Below, one piece after another: positions 14,826 through 22,785 of a stretch of 35,296 bases of DNA. The stretch comes from an uncultured Lachnospiraceae bacterium (GTDB taxonomy: Bacteria > Bacillota > Clostridia > Lachnospirales > Lachnospiraceae). The stretch covers positions 1 through 35,296 of the forward strand of contig CAMORO010000021.1 of the NCBI GenBank assembly GCA_946623875.1, read 5' to 3'. Position numbers and translations under genes: made by a program. Position 1 is the first letter of the stretch. Every line of letters begins with the position of its first letter. The notes under the pieces are model-generated. The model was not told the DNA's origin. It worked only from the letters and a program-made list of their open reading frames with translations, and did not search any database.

Positions 14826-16646
14826 CTATACACCGGTCTGGTTGATCAGCTTATCATATATCTCCTGAAAAACCGAGATCATCTTCGCTGACAGATTGTA
14901 TGCCTCCTGGAACTTAACAAGGTTGAGAGCCTCCTCATCATTGTCAACACCCGAAACCGACATTCTCTGATTGTTGATCGAGTCGGTTATGTTCTTATAG
15001 TTCTTCGCAAATGTTGTTGCATTATTGGCATTAAGTGCCGCATCCCCGATAATACACTCCAGAAATTCCTTGGAAGAACAACCCCTGAATGACATCTTGT
15101 TCTTGTTGCTCTGAACTTCCATCATTTCTCTCAGGATATCCTGCTGATCCTGTCCCTGATTGGGATCGGAATTTGTAAGGAACTTTGAAACATCGTTCAT
15201 CATGTTCTTATTTACTATGAAGTTCGATGCAGTAAGCTGATAGTAAGTATCATCCTCGGAGCTGAAGTTCCTGTTATCCCCGTCAAAAATCCACATTCCT
15301 GAACCTGTTATCGATCTTCCGCCAAAGAGTACTTCCGCATTGTTTCCGTCAGCATCCTTGGCTGACTGCTCAATTGAATTCATGACATTGGCAAATTCCC
15401 TTACCCACTCATTCATCTGCTCCTGATAATACGGGATACCCTGATACTGTACCGACTTACCGATCTGCGCTGTTTTATTGGTAAGCTGGGTCGCATTATC
15501 TTCCACTGTAAATGTATATTCCTGCGCATCCGCATCATATGACCAGTCGGTATAATGCAGTTCCTTATTGGTTACAGTGATTATACCCTCAGCATCGATA
15601 GTTGCCTTATTTATGTCTCTCATATAGTCATATTCAGCCGCCACCACCATCTTCGAAGTGTTTGTGGCACTGTCATAAACCGCACTCTTAACCGCTCCAT
15701 GGAAGTATTCTTCATTGTTTCCGTCTCTTACTTCCACAAGACCTTTGAGTGTTCCGTTTAAGTTCCTGCCGTAAAGGTTGAATTCAAGCCCGTTAGACCA
15801 TTCAACATCAAACAGACCTTCGGCATCAGACTGATTGATCTTATAATCTCTGGGAACACATGACAGAGTATTGTATCTGTAACCGTTTACAAGCTCCTGT
15901 CCGCCTGCTATACGTACTATAAAGCGGTTGGTTCCCGATTCGATGTTTCCGCCTTCCTCTGTGTATATGGGCTGCTCCTGTATCTCCACATCCACGATCT
16001 TGCTGATCTTGTCCAGAATAAGAGCACGCTTGTCACGAAGCTCGTTGGCCGTTATGCCGTTTATCTCGATCGCATTGATCTGCTTATTTGCCGATGCAAG
16101 CTCTGCTGCCAGTGTATTCAGGTTGTCCACCTGATTCTTGATCTCAAGGTTCGCATCCTCCTGAAGCTTTGTTAAGTTAGTGGACATCTGATGGAAATAC
16201 TCACCGAGGTTGCCTGCAAGGTAGAGGAACTGACTCTTGTTTGCCGTATTACCCGGACTCTTGTATACCTCATCAAGTCCTGAGAACATTCTGGAATATA
16301 TGGTTCCAAATCCTGCCACGGAATCTGTTTCCGTAAAGTAATCCTCTATCTGCTTAACGTAATTCTCACGTACTTCATAGCTTCCCATTGTTGCATTGGA
16401 ATTCCAGTACTTAAGATCGTAGAATTCATTACGTATCTGCTCTATAGCCTTGGCTTCAACGCCTGCTCCCGCCATACCATAGGTCTGGAAGGTTCTCAGA
16501 GCCTGTCCCGCCTCCTGTACAACCTGCTGTCTCGAGTAACCCTCTGTCTCCACGTTGGCTATATTATTGGCTGTTGTCGTCAGCCATGCATGAGATGCCT
16601 GCAAGCCGGTATATGCTATATTTAATCCGAAGAATTGTGATGCCAT
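14826..16646 (-). CDS. flgK: Hook-filament junction protein FlgK (HAP1), copy 1
   Basis: This 606-residue protein has the FlgK N-terminus (FFGLNIAYTGLQASHAWLTTTANNIANVETEGYSRQQV) reported here as its key motifs NNIANVETEGY and RQQV, and the C-terminal SGVDNDEEALNLVKFQEAY-type segment that places the paired rod/hook helices. FlgK forms the ring between hook and FlgL. ATG 16646 follows GGGAGG. It is longer than the classic FlgK (about 550 residues). A second, divergent flgK lies immediately upstream at 19 bases, so the junction may contain two kinds of subunit. Confidence 0.93.
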   Translation of the reverse strand: MASQFFGLNIAYTGLQASHAWLTTTANNIANVETEGYSRQQVVQEAGQALRTFQTYGMAGAGVEAKAIEQIRNEFYDLKYWNSNATMGSYEVRENYVKQIEDYFTETDSVAGFGTIYSRMFSGLDEVYKSPGNTANKSQFLYLAGNLGEYFHQMSTNLTKLQEDANLEIKNQVDNLNTLAAELASANKQINAIEINGITANELRDKRALILDKISKIVDVEIQEQPIYTEEGGNIESGTNRFIVRIAGGQELVNGYRYNTLSCVPRDYKINQSDAEGLFDVEWSNGLEFNLYGRNLNGTLKGLVEVRDGNNEEYFHGAVKSAVYDSATNTSKMVVAAEYDYMRDINKATIDAEGIITVTNKELHYTDWSYDADAQEYTFTVEDNATQLTNKTAQIGKSVQYQGIPYYQEQMNEWVREFANVMNSIEQSAKDADGNNAEVLFGGRSITGSGMWIFDGDNRNFSSEDDTYYQLTASNFIVNKNMMNDVSKFLTNSDPNQGQDQQDILREMMEVQSNKNKMSFRGCSSKEFLECIIGDAALNANNATTFAKNYKNITDSINNQRMSVSGVDNDEEALNLVKFQEAYNLSAKMISVFQEIYDKLINQTGV

Positions 16647-16665
16647 AGGTTACCTCCCGTATCCT

Positions 16666-18357
16666 CTAACTGAGCCTGTTGATCAAATGCTCAAGCATAT
16701 CGTTTACCGCATTTATGAAGCGGCTTGATGCGTTATAGGCGTTCTGGAACTTGATCATGTTGCTTAACTCCTCGCTTGAGTTAACTCCCATTATCTGCTG
16801 TCTTGAGTCATCAAGCGAATCTACCGTAAGCGCCTGTGCATCGGAAAAGCTCTTGTATACATCTCCCGAATTGGCTGCCATGCTGACAAGATCCGTGTAG
16901 TACTCCCTGTAACTGCTTATCTTTGTTACGTTGGGATTTAAGATAAGTGAAAAGTCACTGAACGCCTTTGCAAGACCGTCTGCCTTATCCTGATCCACAC
17001 TTCCGTCTGCCTTAAGCATCCCGGAGTCGGGATATCCGAGTAATGTAGGCTGCTTAATAAGTTCAGGATTTATCTTAAGATTGGATAACGTATACATCGA
17101 TGATACATTCATCGGACTTCTGGAAATATCTTCCTCAACATATTTATACTGTCCGCCGTCTTCTTCATATCTCCCGGTTCCGAGCCTTACGAAAAGCTCC
17201 TTCGGAAGATCGTTCACGTTATCATATGTCGGTGTTCCTCCGGCATCTATCGTACTTTTCTCACCCGTTAAGATATTGTTTATATCTGTTACCATCTTAT
17301 GAACCAACTGATCCAGTTCACCCATCGCATTCATAACTATGGAATTGGCTGTGGCCATCTTGCCTGTAGCACCCTTGTTATACAGATCCACCGTTTCACC
17401 CGTCACCGGATCCGTATATTCGCTTGATACATCCGAATAATTGGCCCTTCTGTCACCCCTTGCCAGAACCATGGATTTAAGCTGTCCTATGTTGGTATTC
17501 TTGGCTGTGGATATTTCCTGACTGCAGTCAAATACCGGCTGATCATCTGCCCATGGCCAGGTAGGTGTATAGAAATCGGTTGCCTGATCCTTGGTATATC
17601 CCATATAAAACGGCTGATTTTTGCTGCGGGCTACAAATGTTTCTCCTTCGATCCTTACCTCAACCACTCCATCCGAATTGACCGAATAATCATATTGAAC
17701 GTATTTGGCCAGTTCATCCATAAGGTGATTTCTCTGATCTCTCATATCATTGGCTGTCTCTGAACTTAATTCGACAGTCAGGATGCTGTGATTGAGCTTA
17801 CACAGCTTGTCGCCTATATCATTTATGTTGTCGACCATATCCTTGATGCGGGCATTGAGATTGTCCTGATAGTTGGCCAGTCCGTCATACACCGAACCTG
17901 CTCTGTCAAGAAACTGGTTACATACATTTATGAACTGACCCTGTGTTACCGAACTTGCAGGATCCTTCTGAAGCTCCTCTACTGCTGTCCACAGGACATC
18001 AAGAGTATCCTGGAAAGCTGCTCCGTTCATCTCACCGAGAAGCGTTTCCAACTCGCTTGTTGTTTCATAGCATGTATCATAAAAGGAACCTCTTCCGACT
18101 TCCTTTCTGTAAGAAAGATCAAGGAAATAGTCCCTTACCTGACGTATCTTGCTGAATTCAACACCAAGTCCTGTCTGCTGCGGACCTATTGCAGCATTAG
18201 AAGCCGCCTTATTGTATGTGCGGTCTCCCAACAGAACCTGTTGCCTTACATATCCTTTTGTCTCTACATTGGATAAATTGTGCGCTGTGGCATTTAGCGC
18301 ATTTTGACTTGTTTGTAAACCTGACGATCCAACATGGATGCTTCCCATTAGATTCAT
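16666..18357 (-). CDS. flgK: Hook-filament junction protein FlgK (HAP1), copy 2
   Basis: The product is about 563 residues from ATG 18357, which has AGGTGAT just upstream. The frame continues to 18426, but that part overlaps flgN and lacks family similarity. The N-terminal NLSNVETKGYVRQQV segment and C-terminal NSSEELSNMIKFQNAYNASS are typical of FlgK. Sequence outside the terminal helices differs strongly from copy 1. It lies 31 bases after flgN, its chaperone gene. Two adjacent flgK genes are unusual: duplication with division of labour, or one acting as a cap-like or adaptor layer, are possible. Confidence 0.92.
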   Translation of the reverse strand: MNLMGSIHVGSSGLQTSQNALNATAHNLSNVETKGYVRQQVLLGDRTYNKAASNAAIGPQQTGLGVEFSKIRQVRDYFLDLSYRKEVGRGSFYDTCYETTSELETLLGEMNGAAFQDTLDVLWTAVEELQKDPASSVTQGQFINVCNQFLDRAGSVYDGLANYQDNLNARIKDMVDNINDIGDKLCKLNHSILTVELSSETANDMRDQRNHLMDELAKYVQYDYSVNSDGVVEVRIEGETFVARSKNQPFYMGYTKDQATDFYTPTWPWADDQPVFDCSQEISTAKNTNIGQLKSMVLARGDRRANYSDVSSEYTDPVTGETVDLYNKGATGKMATANSIVMNAMGELDQLVHKMVTDINNILTGEKSTIDAGGTPTYDNVNDLPKELFVRLGTGRYEEDGGQYKYVEEDISRSPMNVSSMYTLSNLKINPELIKQPTLLGYPDSGMLKADGSVDQDKADGLAKAFSDFSLILNPNVTKISSYREYYTDLVSMAANSGDVYKSFSDAQALTVDSLDDSRQQIMGVNSSEELSNMIKFQNAYNASSRFINAVNDMLEHLINRLS

Positions 18358-18388
18358 ACTATCACCTCGGTCGCAAGTAAGGATGGCC

Positions 18389-18907
18389 TTACTGTTTAGC
18401 GTCAAAGCCTCCCGATGAACCTCCAAGCATAGAACCTGTATTCATTGCACCCCTTGAGTAATTGGCTGTCTCGGGAGCCTGTCTCATTGAAGTTACTATA
18501 CTAAGATCGAAATTCACCATTTCGAGAGCATGCTTAATGAGTTCCGCATTATTCTCATTTACCTGCCTTAACTGTTTAACTGTCGATGACAGCTTATCAT
18601 GAATATCTGACAGGTGCTTCCTCTCGACGGGCTGGTTTGACATCAACTCTATTAACGTTGTCAATTGTAATTCCTCAACGTCCTTGTTGATTACCTCTGC
18701 GATATCCTTGGTAACAGTTTCACGCCTGGTTTCCAGATTGGTGATCCTGCTCACAATGATCTGCTCTTCGTCCGTGATCTTTTCGAGTTCTGCGATCTTA
18801 TTATTAACGATTACGGGAGTCTTCTTCCGTGATATGGCAAGCAACTGCTCAAATTCCTTAACTTCGTGTTCAAGACAATCAATCAGTTCTTCCATTAAGC
18901 TGGCCAC
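18389..18907 (-). CDS. flgN: Flagellar export chaperone FlgN
   Basis: The 172-residue, largely helical coiled-coil protein starts MASLMEELIDCLEHEVKEFEQLL, given here as the landmarks LIDCLEHEV and FEQLLAI, which match the FlgN family. It binds unpolymerised FlgK and FlgL and brings them to the export gate. The GTG at 18907 has GGAAG five bases upstream; the ATG four codons later has no better site. The position between flgM and the two flgK genes is the standard one. The C-terminal tail is Gly/Ser-rich and probably unstructured. Confidence 0.9.
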   Translation of the reverse strand: MASLMEELIDCLEHEVKEFEQLLAISRKKTPVIVNNKIAELEKITDEEQIIVSRITNLETRRETVTKDIAEVINKDVEELQLTTLIELMSNQPVERKHLSDIHDKLSSTVKQLRQVNENNAELIKHALEMVNFDLSIVTSMRQAPETANYSRGAMNTGSMLGGSSGGFDAKQ

Positions 18908-18985
18908 TTACTCTTCCCTCACATTCTGTCCGTATTTCCGAAATCATTAACTGTTCCTAATGTCCTAAGATCTGTTATTCTTATG

Positions 18986-19058
18986 CACCTGATACTGTTA
19001 CGTACCTGATGAAATTTATACCTGATGTGATCAGTACATGATTGTTTCTCACCTGATG
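18986..19058. promoter_or_regulatory. Four spaced ACCTGAT repeats between flgM and flgN
   Basis: ACCTGAT occurs on the plus strand at about 18987, 19004, 19020 and 19051, three times as ACCTGATG, in the 167-base flgM-flgN gap. No promoter or terminator was recognised there. They may be a regulator-binding cluster or chance repeats. Confidence 0.3.
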
Positions 19059-19074
19059 CAGTCCGGCACTTGCA

Positions 19075-19344
19075 TTAAGCTCCGTATGCCTGTATAAGCT
19101 TGCTTGCGAAATCATCCGTACTTACATCATACGTTCCGTTATTAACCCTTGCCTTTATCGGGGCTGTCAGATTTTCCCTGATGTCGGGTGCGTTGCTGAC
19201 TGCCTGCTTGAGTGTCTGGATATCCTTGCCAAGGCTGGATATCTGAACCTGGTCTGTACGGCTTACTGTATTGGTCTTAGCCGGAGCATAGGTTTTCTTC
19301 GGTGCATATATCTGTCCTATCTGGTTATATGCCTCTATACGCAT
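19075..19344 (-). CDS. flgM: Anti-sigma-28 factor FlgM
   Basis: The 89-residue protein fits FlgM in size, in the conserved start MRIEAYNQIGQIY, a basic Ser/Thr-rich middle (VSRTDQVQISSLGKDIQ) and a C-terminal sigma-binding part (IRENLTAPIKARVNNGTYDV, DFASKLIQAYG). It holds sigma-28 inactive until the hook is finished and it is exported. ATG 19344 has AAGGAG eight bases upstream. It heads the operon running to csrA and has a sigma-28-like promoter itself, a feedback arrangement known in other bacteria. Confidence 0.93.
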   Translation of the reverse strand: MRIEAYNQIGQIYAPKKTYAPAKTNTVSRTDQVQISSLGKDIQTLKQAVSNAPDIRENLTAPIKARVNNGTYDVSTDDFASKLIQAYGA

Positions 19345-19418
19345 AGTCTCAACTCCTTCTTTAATTAACGCTTTTGTTTAGCTGTTATATCTGTAAGCTT
19401 TTTTTGTTTACACTAATG

Positions 19419-19445
19419 TTATCGACTTAATTCCGTTTTACTTAA
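19419..19445 (-). promoter_or_regulatory. Sigma-28-like promoter for the flgM operon
   Basis: Minus-strand TTAA (19445-19442), 15 bases, GTCGATAA (19426-19419) fits the sigma-28 pattern with two mismatches, about 75 bases before the flgM ATG. It is weaker than the flagellin promoter at 6037-6063. Confidence 0.6.
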
Positions 19446-19500
19446 CCCCTTTTTTATTTTTATTCGAGGTACTTGTCTTTTCCGCCTTAGAATGTTATAT

Positions 19501-19538
19501 TTAAGAAAAGGAAAAGCACCCACTCCTTAGTGGATGCT
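19501..19538 (-). terminator. Terminator after the antiporter gene
   Basis: Minus-strand AGCATCCACT-AAGG-AGTGGGTGCT (10 bp with one G-U pair) is followed by TTTTCCTTTT. It ends the antiporter transcript. Confidence 0.8.
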
Positions 19539-19573
19539 CCCGATATTGGTATTACATGCTCCTAAAGAGCACT

Positions 19574-19605
19574 ACCTCTCTCGTGTGCTGACGAGAGAGG
19601 TATTT
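19574..19605 (+). terminator. Hairpin adjoining the antiporter 3' end
   Basis: An 11-bp stem ACCTCTCTCGT / ACGAGAGAGGT with a six-base loop is followed by ATTTTATT on the plus strand. It lies three bases from the antiporter stop and could protect its 3' end or stop antisense transcription. Confidence 0.45.
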
Positions 19606-19607
19606 TA

Positions 19608-20687
19608 TTAAACGAACTGAAACAAACAGAACACTGCATAAATACTGAGCAACGTTATTCCCTGCCATCTGTGCAGCTTTCCGCCTTTGATCGCAGGTAT
19701 AGTCAGTATCAGCATGACCAGTGCACATACCGGCATATCCACTACAAGTGAAGCGTTAACCGGACTTCCGGCAAGGCTCACTGTCTTACCGGAAGGAAGC
19801 CCGAACGGGGACAGTGTTATTGCCAGTCCCGAAACAAGGACCAGATTAAACAGATTGGCTCCGCATACATTTCCCAAAGACAGCGCACCGTGTCCCTTTA
19901 TCAGAGAAGTTATGGCTGTTACCAGTTCGGGAAGGGATGTTCCGAGGGCAACAAAGGTAAGCGCGATAACCGATTCCGGCACACCCATTGCTGCTGCTAT
20001 AAGGGTACCGTTATCAACGAGCAGGTCAGCTCCCTTTGCAATAAAAACAGCACCGATGATCAATAATACAATATCTTTCCACAACGGCTTTTCTTCTGCA
20101 TGAGCCGGTTCGGTCTTATCCTTATTGATCCAAGCCGCATCCGAAGCCGGAGTTCCACCGTCTTTATCTTTCTTAATGTTTTCGCTGATGCCGGCATTTC
20201 CTCCTTCGGAGCCCACACTCCCCGCAAGCTTCATCTCAGCCAGCGCCTGTTTTATTAGGATGAACATATACGCCGCAAATACACAGAGCAGTATAAGACC
20301 GAGAGGTCTTTCAAATGATCCCCTGATATAAGCAGCGATGGCATATATCAAAAGTGCCGCGAAAAAAAATGCTACCGGAATACGCAATGCCTTTTTGTCT
20401 ACTTTACCGGGTTTAACGGCAACGGTAATGGCGGCGATCAATGCAGTATTGCATATTATCGATCCAAGCGCGTTTCCGTATGCGATCTCACCATGTCCCG
20501 AGAGCGCACTGTTTGCCGATACCATTACCTCGGGAAGTGTTGTTCCTATGGATACAACCGTCGCTCCTATAAGCAGTTCCGGCACATGAAACCGTCCCGC
20601 TATACCTGTAGCTCCGTCAACAAACCAGTCACCGCCTTTGATCAGAAGCACAAGACCTACAACAAACAATAATACAGGTACTATCAT
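19608..20687 (-). CDS. CaCA-family calcium/sodium antiporter (YrbG-like)
   Basis: The 359-residue inner-membrane protein has the two inverted alpha repeats of the Na+/Ca2+ exchanger superfamily: GTTLPE (48-53) with GNALGSIICN, and GTSLPE (249-254) with GNVCGANLFN. The central acidic residues E53 and E254 bind cation. About ten hydrophobic helices flank a charged cytoplasmic loop (150-200), which is longer than in E. coli YrbG-type proteins. ATG 20687 has GGAG eight bases upstream. It appears to be transcribed alone. Confidence 0.93.
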   Translation of the reverse strand: MIVPVLLFVVGLVLLIKGGDWFVDGATGIAGRFHVPELLIGATVVSIGTTLPEVMVSANSALSGHGEIAYGNALGSIICNTALIAAITVAVKPGKVDKKALRIPVAFFFAALLIYAIAAYIRGSFERPLGLILLCVFAAYMFILIKQALAEMKLAGSVGSEGGNAGISENIKKDKDGGTPASDAAWINKDKTEPAHAEEKPLWKDIVLLIIGAVFIAKGADLLVDNGTLIAAAMGVPESVIALTFVALGTSLPELVTAITSLIKGHGALSLGNVCGANLFNLVLVSGLAITLSPFGLPSGKTVSLAGSPVNASLVVDMPVCALVMLILTIPAIKGGKLHRWQGITLLSIYAVFCLFQFV

Positions 20688-20759
20688 AATATTTTCTCCT
20701 CGTACTTATGTTTTTATCTATATCTCATCTGTATTCGTTAAAGTACCGGGCCGGATAAT

Positions 20760-20805
20760 TAAACCCGCAGACCATGATAATAATCTATCACAGTATGCGG
20801 GTTTA
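20760..20805 (-). terminator. Terminator after the aldolase gene
   Basis: TAAACCCGCA / TGCGGGTTTA, a 10-bp stem with a 26-base loop that contains a smaller TGATA/TATCA pairing, lies between the aldolase and antiporter genes. The minus-strand T stretch is short (TTTAATTAT). Confidence 0.65.
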
Positions 20806-20885
20806 TTCAAACTGTATTACAATCCTTTGTCTTAAATCTCAATATTAAGCAAACCGTTTTGTTCCGTTTGCCTATTCACTACGAT

Positions 20886-21854
20886 TTAAGCCTTGCCGTC
20901 TGATCCGAGTACGTTCTTGATCTTATGAGCTACCATGTCCTTAACAGCCTGACGGGCGGGCTTCAAGTACTGACGGGGATCGAAATGATCCGGATGCTCG
21001 GCAAAGTACTTCCTTATATTACCTGTCATTGCAAGACGGATATCTGAGTCGATGTTGATCTTACATACAGCAAGCTTGGCTGCCTGACGAAGCTGCTCCT
21101 CGGGAATACCTACTGCATCGGGCATCTTACCGCCGTACTGGTTAACCATCTTAACGAATTCCTGAGGAACCGAAGATGATCCGTGAAGAACGATCGGGAA
21201 ACCGGGAAGCCTCTTGATGCACTCCTCAAGCACGTCGAAACGAAGCGGAGGGGGAACAAGGATGCCGTCGGCATTTCTTGTACACTGCTCAGGTGTGAAC
21301 TTATATGCGCCGTGTGATGTTCCGATCGCGATCGCAAGTGAATCACATCCTGTCTTGTCAACGAATTCCTCAACCTCTTCGGGCTTGGTATATGCTTCCT
21401 TACCTGACTCTACAACAACCTCATCCTCAATACCTGCAAGTGTTCCGAGCTCAGCCTCCACAACAACGCCATGCTCGTGAGCATACTCAACAACCTGCTT
21501 GGTAAGAGCGATATTGTCCTCGAATGACTTCGATGATGCATCGATCATGACAGAAGTAAATCCGCCGTCGATACATGACTTACACAATTCAAATGTATCA
21601 CCATGATCAAGGTGAAGTGCGATGGGGATCTCGGGATTCTCTTCAACTGCTGCCTCAACTAACTTAACAAGATATGTGTGGTTAGCGTAAGCACGTGCTC
21701 CCTTGGATACCTGAAGGATTACGGGACTCTTAAGCTCGCCTGCTGCCTCTGTGATACCCTGAACGATCTCCATGTTGTTAACGTTGAAAGCGCCGATAGC
21801 ATATCCGCCATCATAAGCCTTCTTAAACATTTCGGTAGTAGTAACTAATGCCAT
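20886..21854 (-). CDS. fba: Class II fructose-1,6-bisphosphate aldolase
   Basis: This 322-residue zinc aldolase cleaves fructose 1,6-bisphosphate to glyceraldehyde 3-phosphate and dihydroxyacetone phosphate in glycolysis. Visible motifs are HLDHGDT (D83 catalytic, H84 zinc), the EAELGTLAG zinc segment, IGTSHGAYK and LHGSSSVP, which binds phosphate. ATG 21854 is preferred over the in-frame GTG at 21863 because AAAGGG precedes it at good spacing. It has its own sigma-A promoter and terminator. Length and motifs are typical of the family. Confidence 0.95.
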   Translation of the reverse strand: MALVTTTEMFKKAYDGGYAIGAFNVNNMEIVQGITEAAGELKSPVILQVSKGARAYANHTYLVKLVEAAVEENPEIPIALHLDHGDTFELCKSCIDGGFTSVMIDASSKSFEDNIALTKQVVEYAHEHGVVVEAELGTLAGIEDEVVVESGKEAYTKPEEVEEFVDKTGCDSLAIAIGTSHGAYKFTPEQCTRNADGILVPPPLRFDVLEECIKRLPGFPIVLHGSSSVPQEFVKMVNQYGGKMPDAVGIPEEQLRQAAKLAVCKINIDSDIRLAMTGNIRKYFAEHPDHFDPRQYLKPARQAVKDMVAHKIKNVLGSDGKA

Positions 21855-21919
21855 TTGTTTCACCCTTTCTTATATTGTATTTTACGCGGCCGCTGTGACT
21901 GCGTGTGTAAACTAACTGG

Positions 21920-21948
21920 ATTATAGCATTAAAACAAAGCGGACACAA
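21920..21948 (-). promoter_or_regulatory. Sigma-A promoter for the aldolase gene
   Basis: Minus-strand TTGTGT (21948-21943), 17 bases, TATAAT (21925-21920), about 65 bases before the aldolase ATG. Confidence 0.75.
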
Positions 21949-21972
21949 GAAATTTATATCCTTTTTGACGCT

Positions 21973-22590
21973 TTACTCATACACCGGTTCGAAATCCTCA
22001 GGACCGTGACCGCAGATCGGGCACAGATAATCCGCGGGAAGCTGTTCCCCTTCATATATGAAGCCGCAGATCTTGCACTTCCATCCTTTGATCTTCTTCT
22101 GCTCGTCAACCTTCTGTGGCTTGGGCTTGACATGATTCTGATAATCGGCATAGGTAAGAGGAGGATTGCTGCTTAAGACTTTCGCATCCGTCACCTCTGC
22201 TATGAACATCGTGTGGCTTCCCAGATCGATGCTGTCAAGCACCTTGCCGCTTAACATTGCGCATGCACTCCAGCCCATATAGGGAATACCGTTATCATCC
22301 TCAGGAAGCGGAAGGCTCTCCAGCTTATTCACATCTCTTCCGGACTGGAAGCCGAAATGCCTGATCGTTTCAAAAGATACCGTATTGTCAAGCATACTCA
22401 GCGTGAACATACCGCTTTCCTTGATCAGATAACAGGTATAATTGGTATTGATCACAGAAATTGCAACCCTTGTGGGATTGTTTGCGACCTGCATGCAGGT
22501 ATTGGTGATGCAGCCGTTCTTCACATCTTTCGACCTGGTTCCCACCATAAAAACACCATAACTGAGACTGTACAATGCTTTGTTATCCAT
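21973..22590 (-). CDS. Flavin reductase-rubredoxin fusion (flavoredoxin type)
   Basis: The product is about 205 residues from ATG 22590, which has GGGAG-AAGGA upstream; the frame runs 10 codons further without a ribosome site. Residues 1-150 form an FMN-binding flavin-reductase-like domain (LYSLSYGVFMVGTR, NTCMQVANNPTRVAISV), and the C-terminus is a rubredoxin (WKCKICGFIYEGEQ, LCPICG) whose four cysteines bind one iron. Such fusions pass electrons in oxygen or peroxide defence of anaerobes. Direct repeats upstream may control it. Confidence 0.92.
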   Translation of the reverse strand: MDNKALYSLSYGVFMVGTRSKDVKNGCITNTCMQVANNPTRVAISVINTNYTCYLIKESGMFTLSMLDNTVSFETIRHFGFQSGRDVNKLESLPLPEDDNGIPYMGWSACAMLSGKVLDSIDLGSHTMFIAEVTDAKVLSSNPPLTYADYQNHVKPKPQKVDEQKKIKGWKCKICGFIYEGEQLPADYLCPICGHGPEDFEPVYE

Positions 22591-22683
22591 ATCCTTCTCC
22601 CTTTCTTTTGTCATGAACACACCATATAACCGTAACTCATCTGCTTCATCAAAAATCTTGACGTAGTTACTGTTTTAATTATC

Positions 22684-22735
22684 ACTGTCGATTTTACAAT
22701 ATTTTCATCTGCACAACAACTGTCGCTTTTGCAAT
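22684..22735 (-). promoter_or_regulatory. Paired 17-bp direct repeats upstream of the rubredoxin fusion
   Basis: ACTGTCGATTTTACAAT (22684-22700) and ACTGTCGCTTTTGCAAT (22719-22735) differ at two positions and start 35 bases apart. They lie 95-145 bases upstream of the rubredoxin fusion start and may bind a regulator. No certain promoter was identified in this gap. Confidence 0.4.
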
Positions 22736-22785
22736 GTTACGATCACTCTGAGACACTTAACAATTACTGTATTACCCTGCCATCA

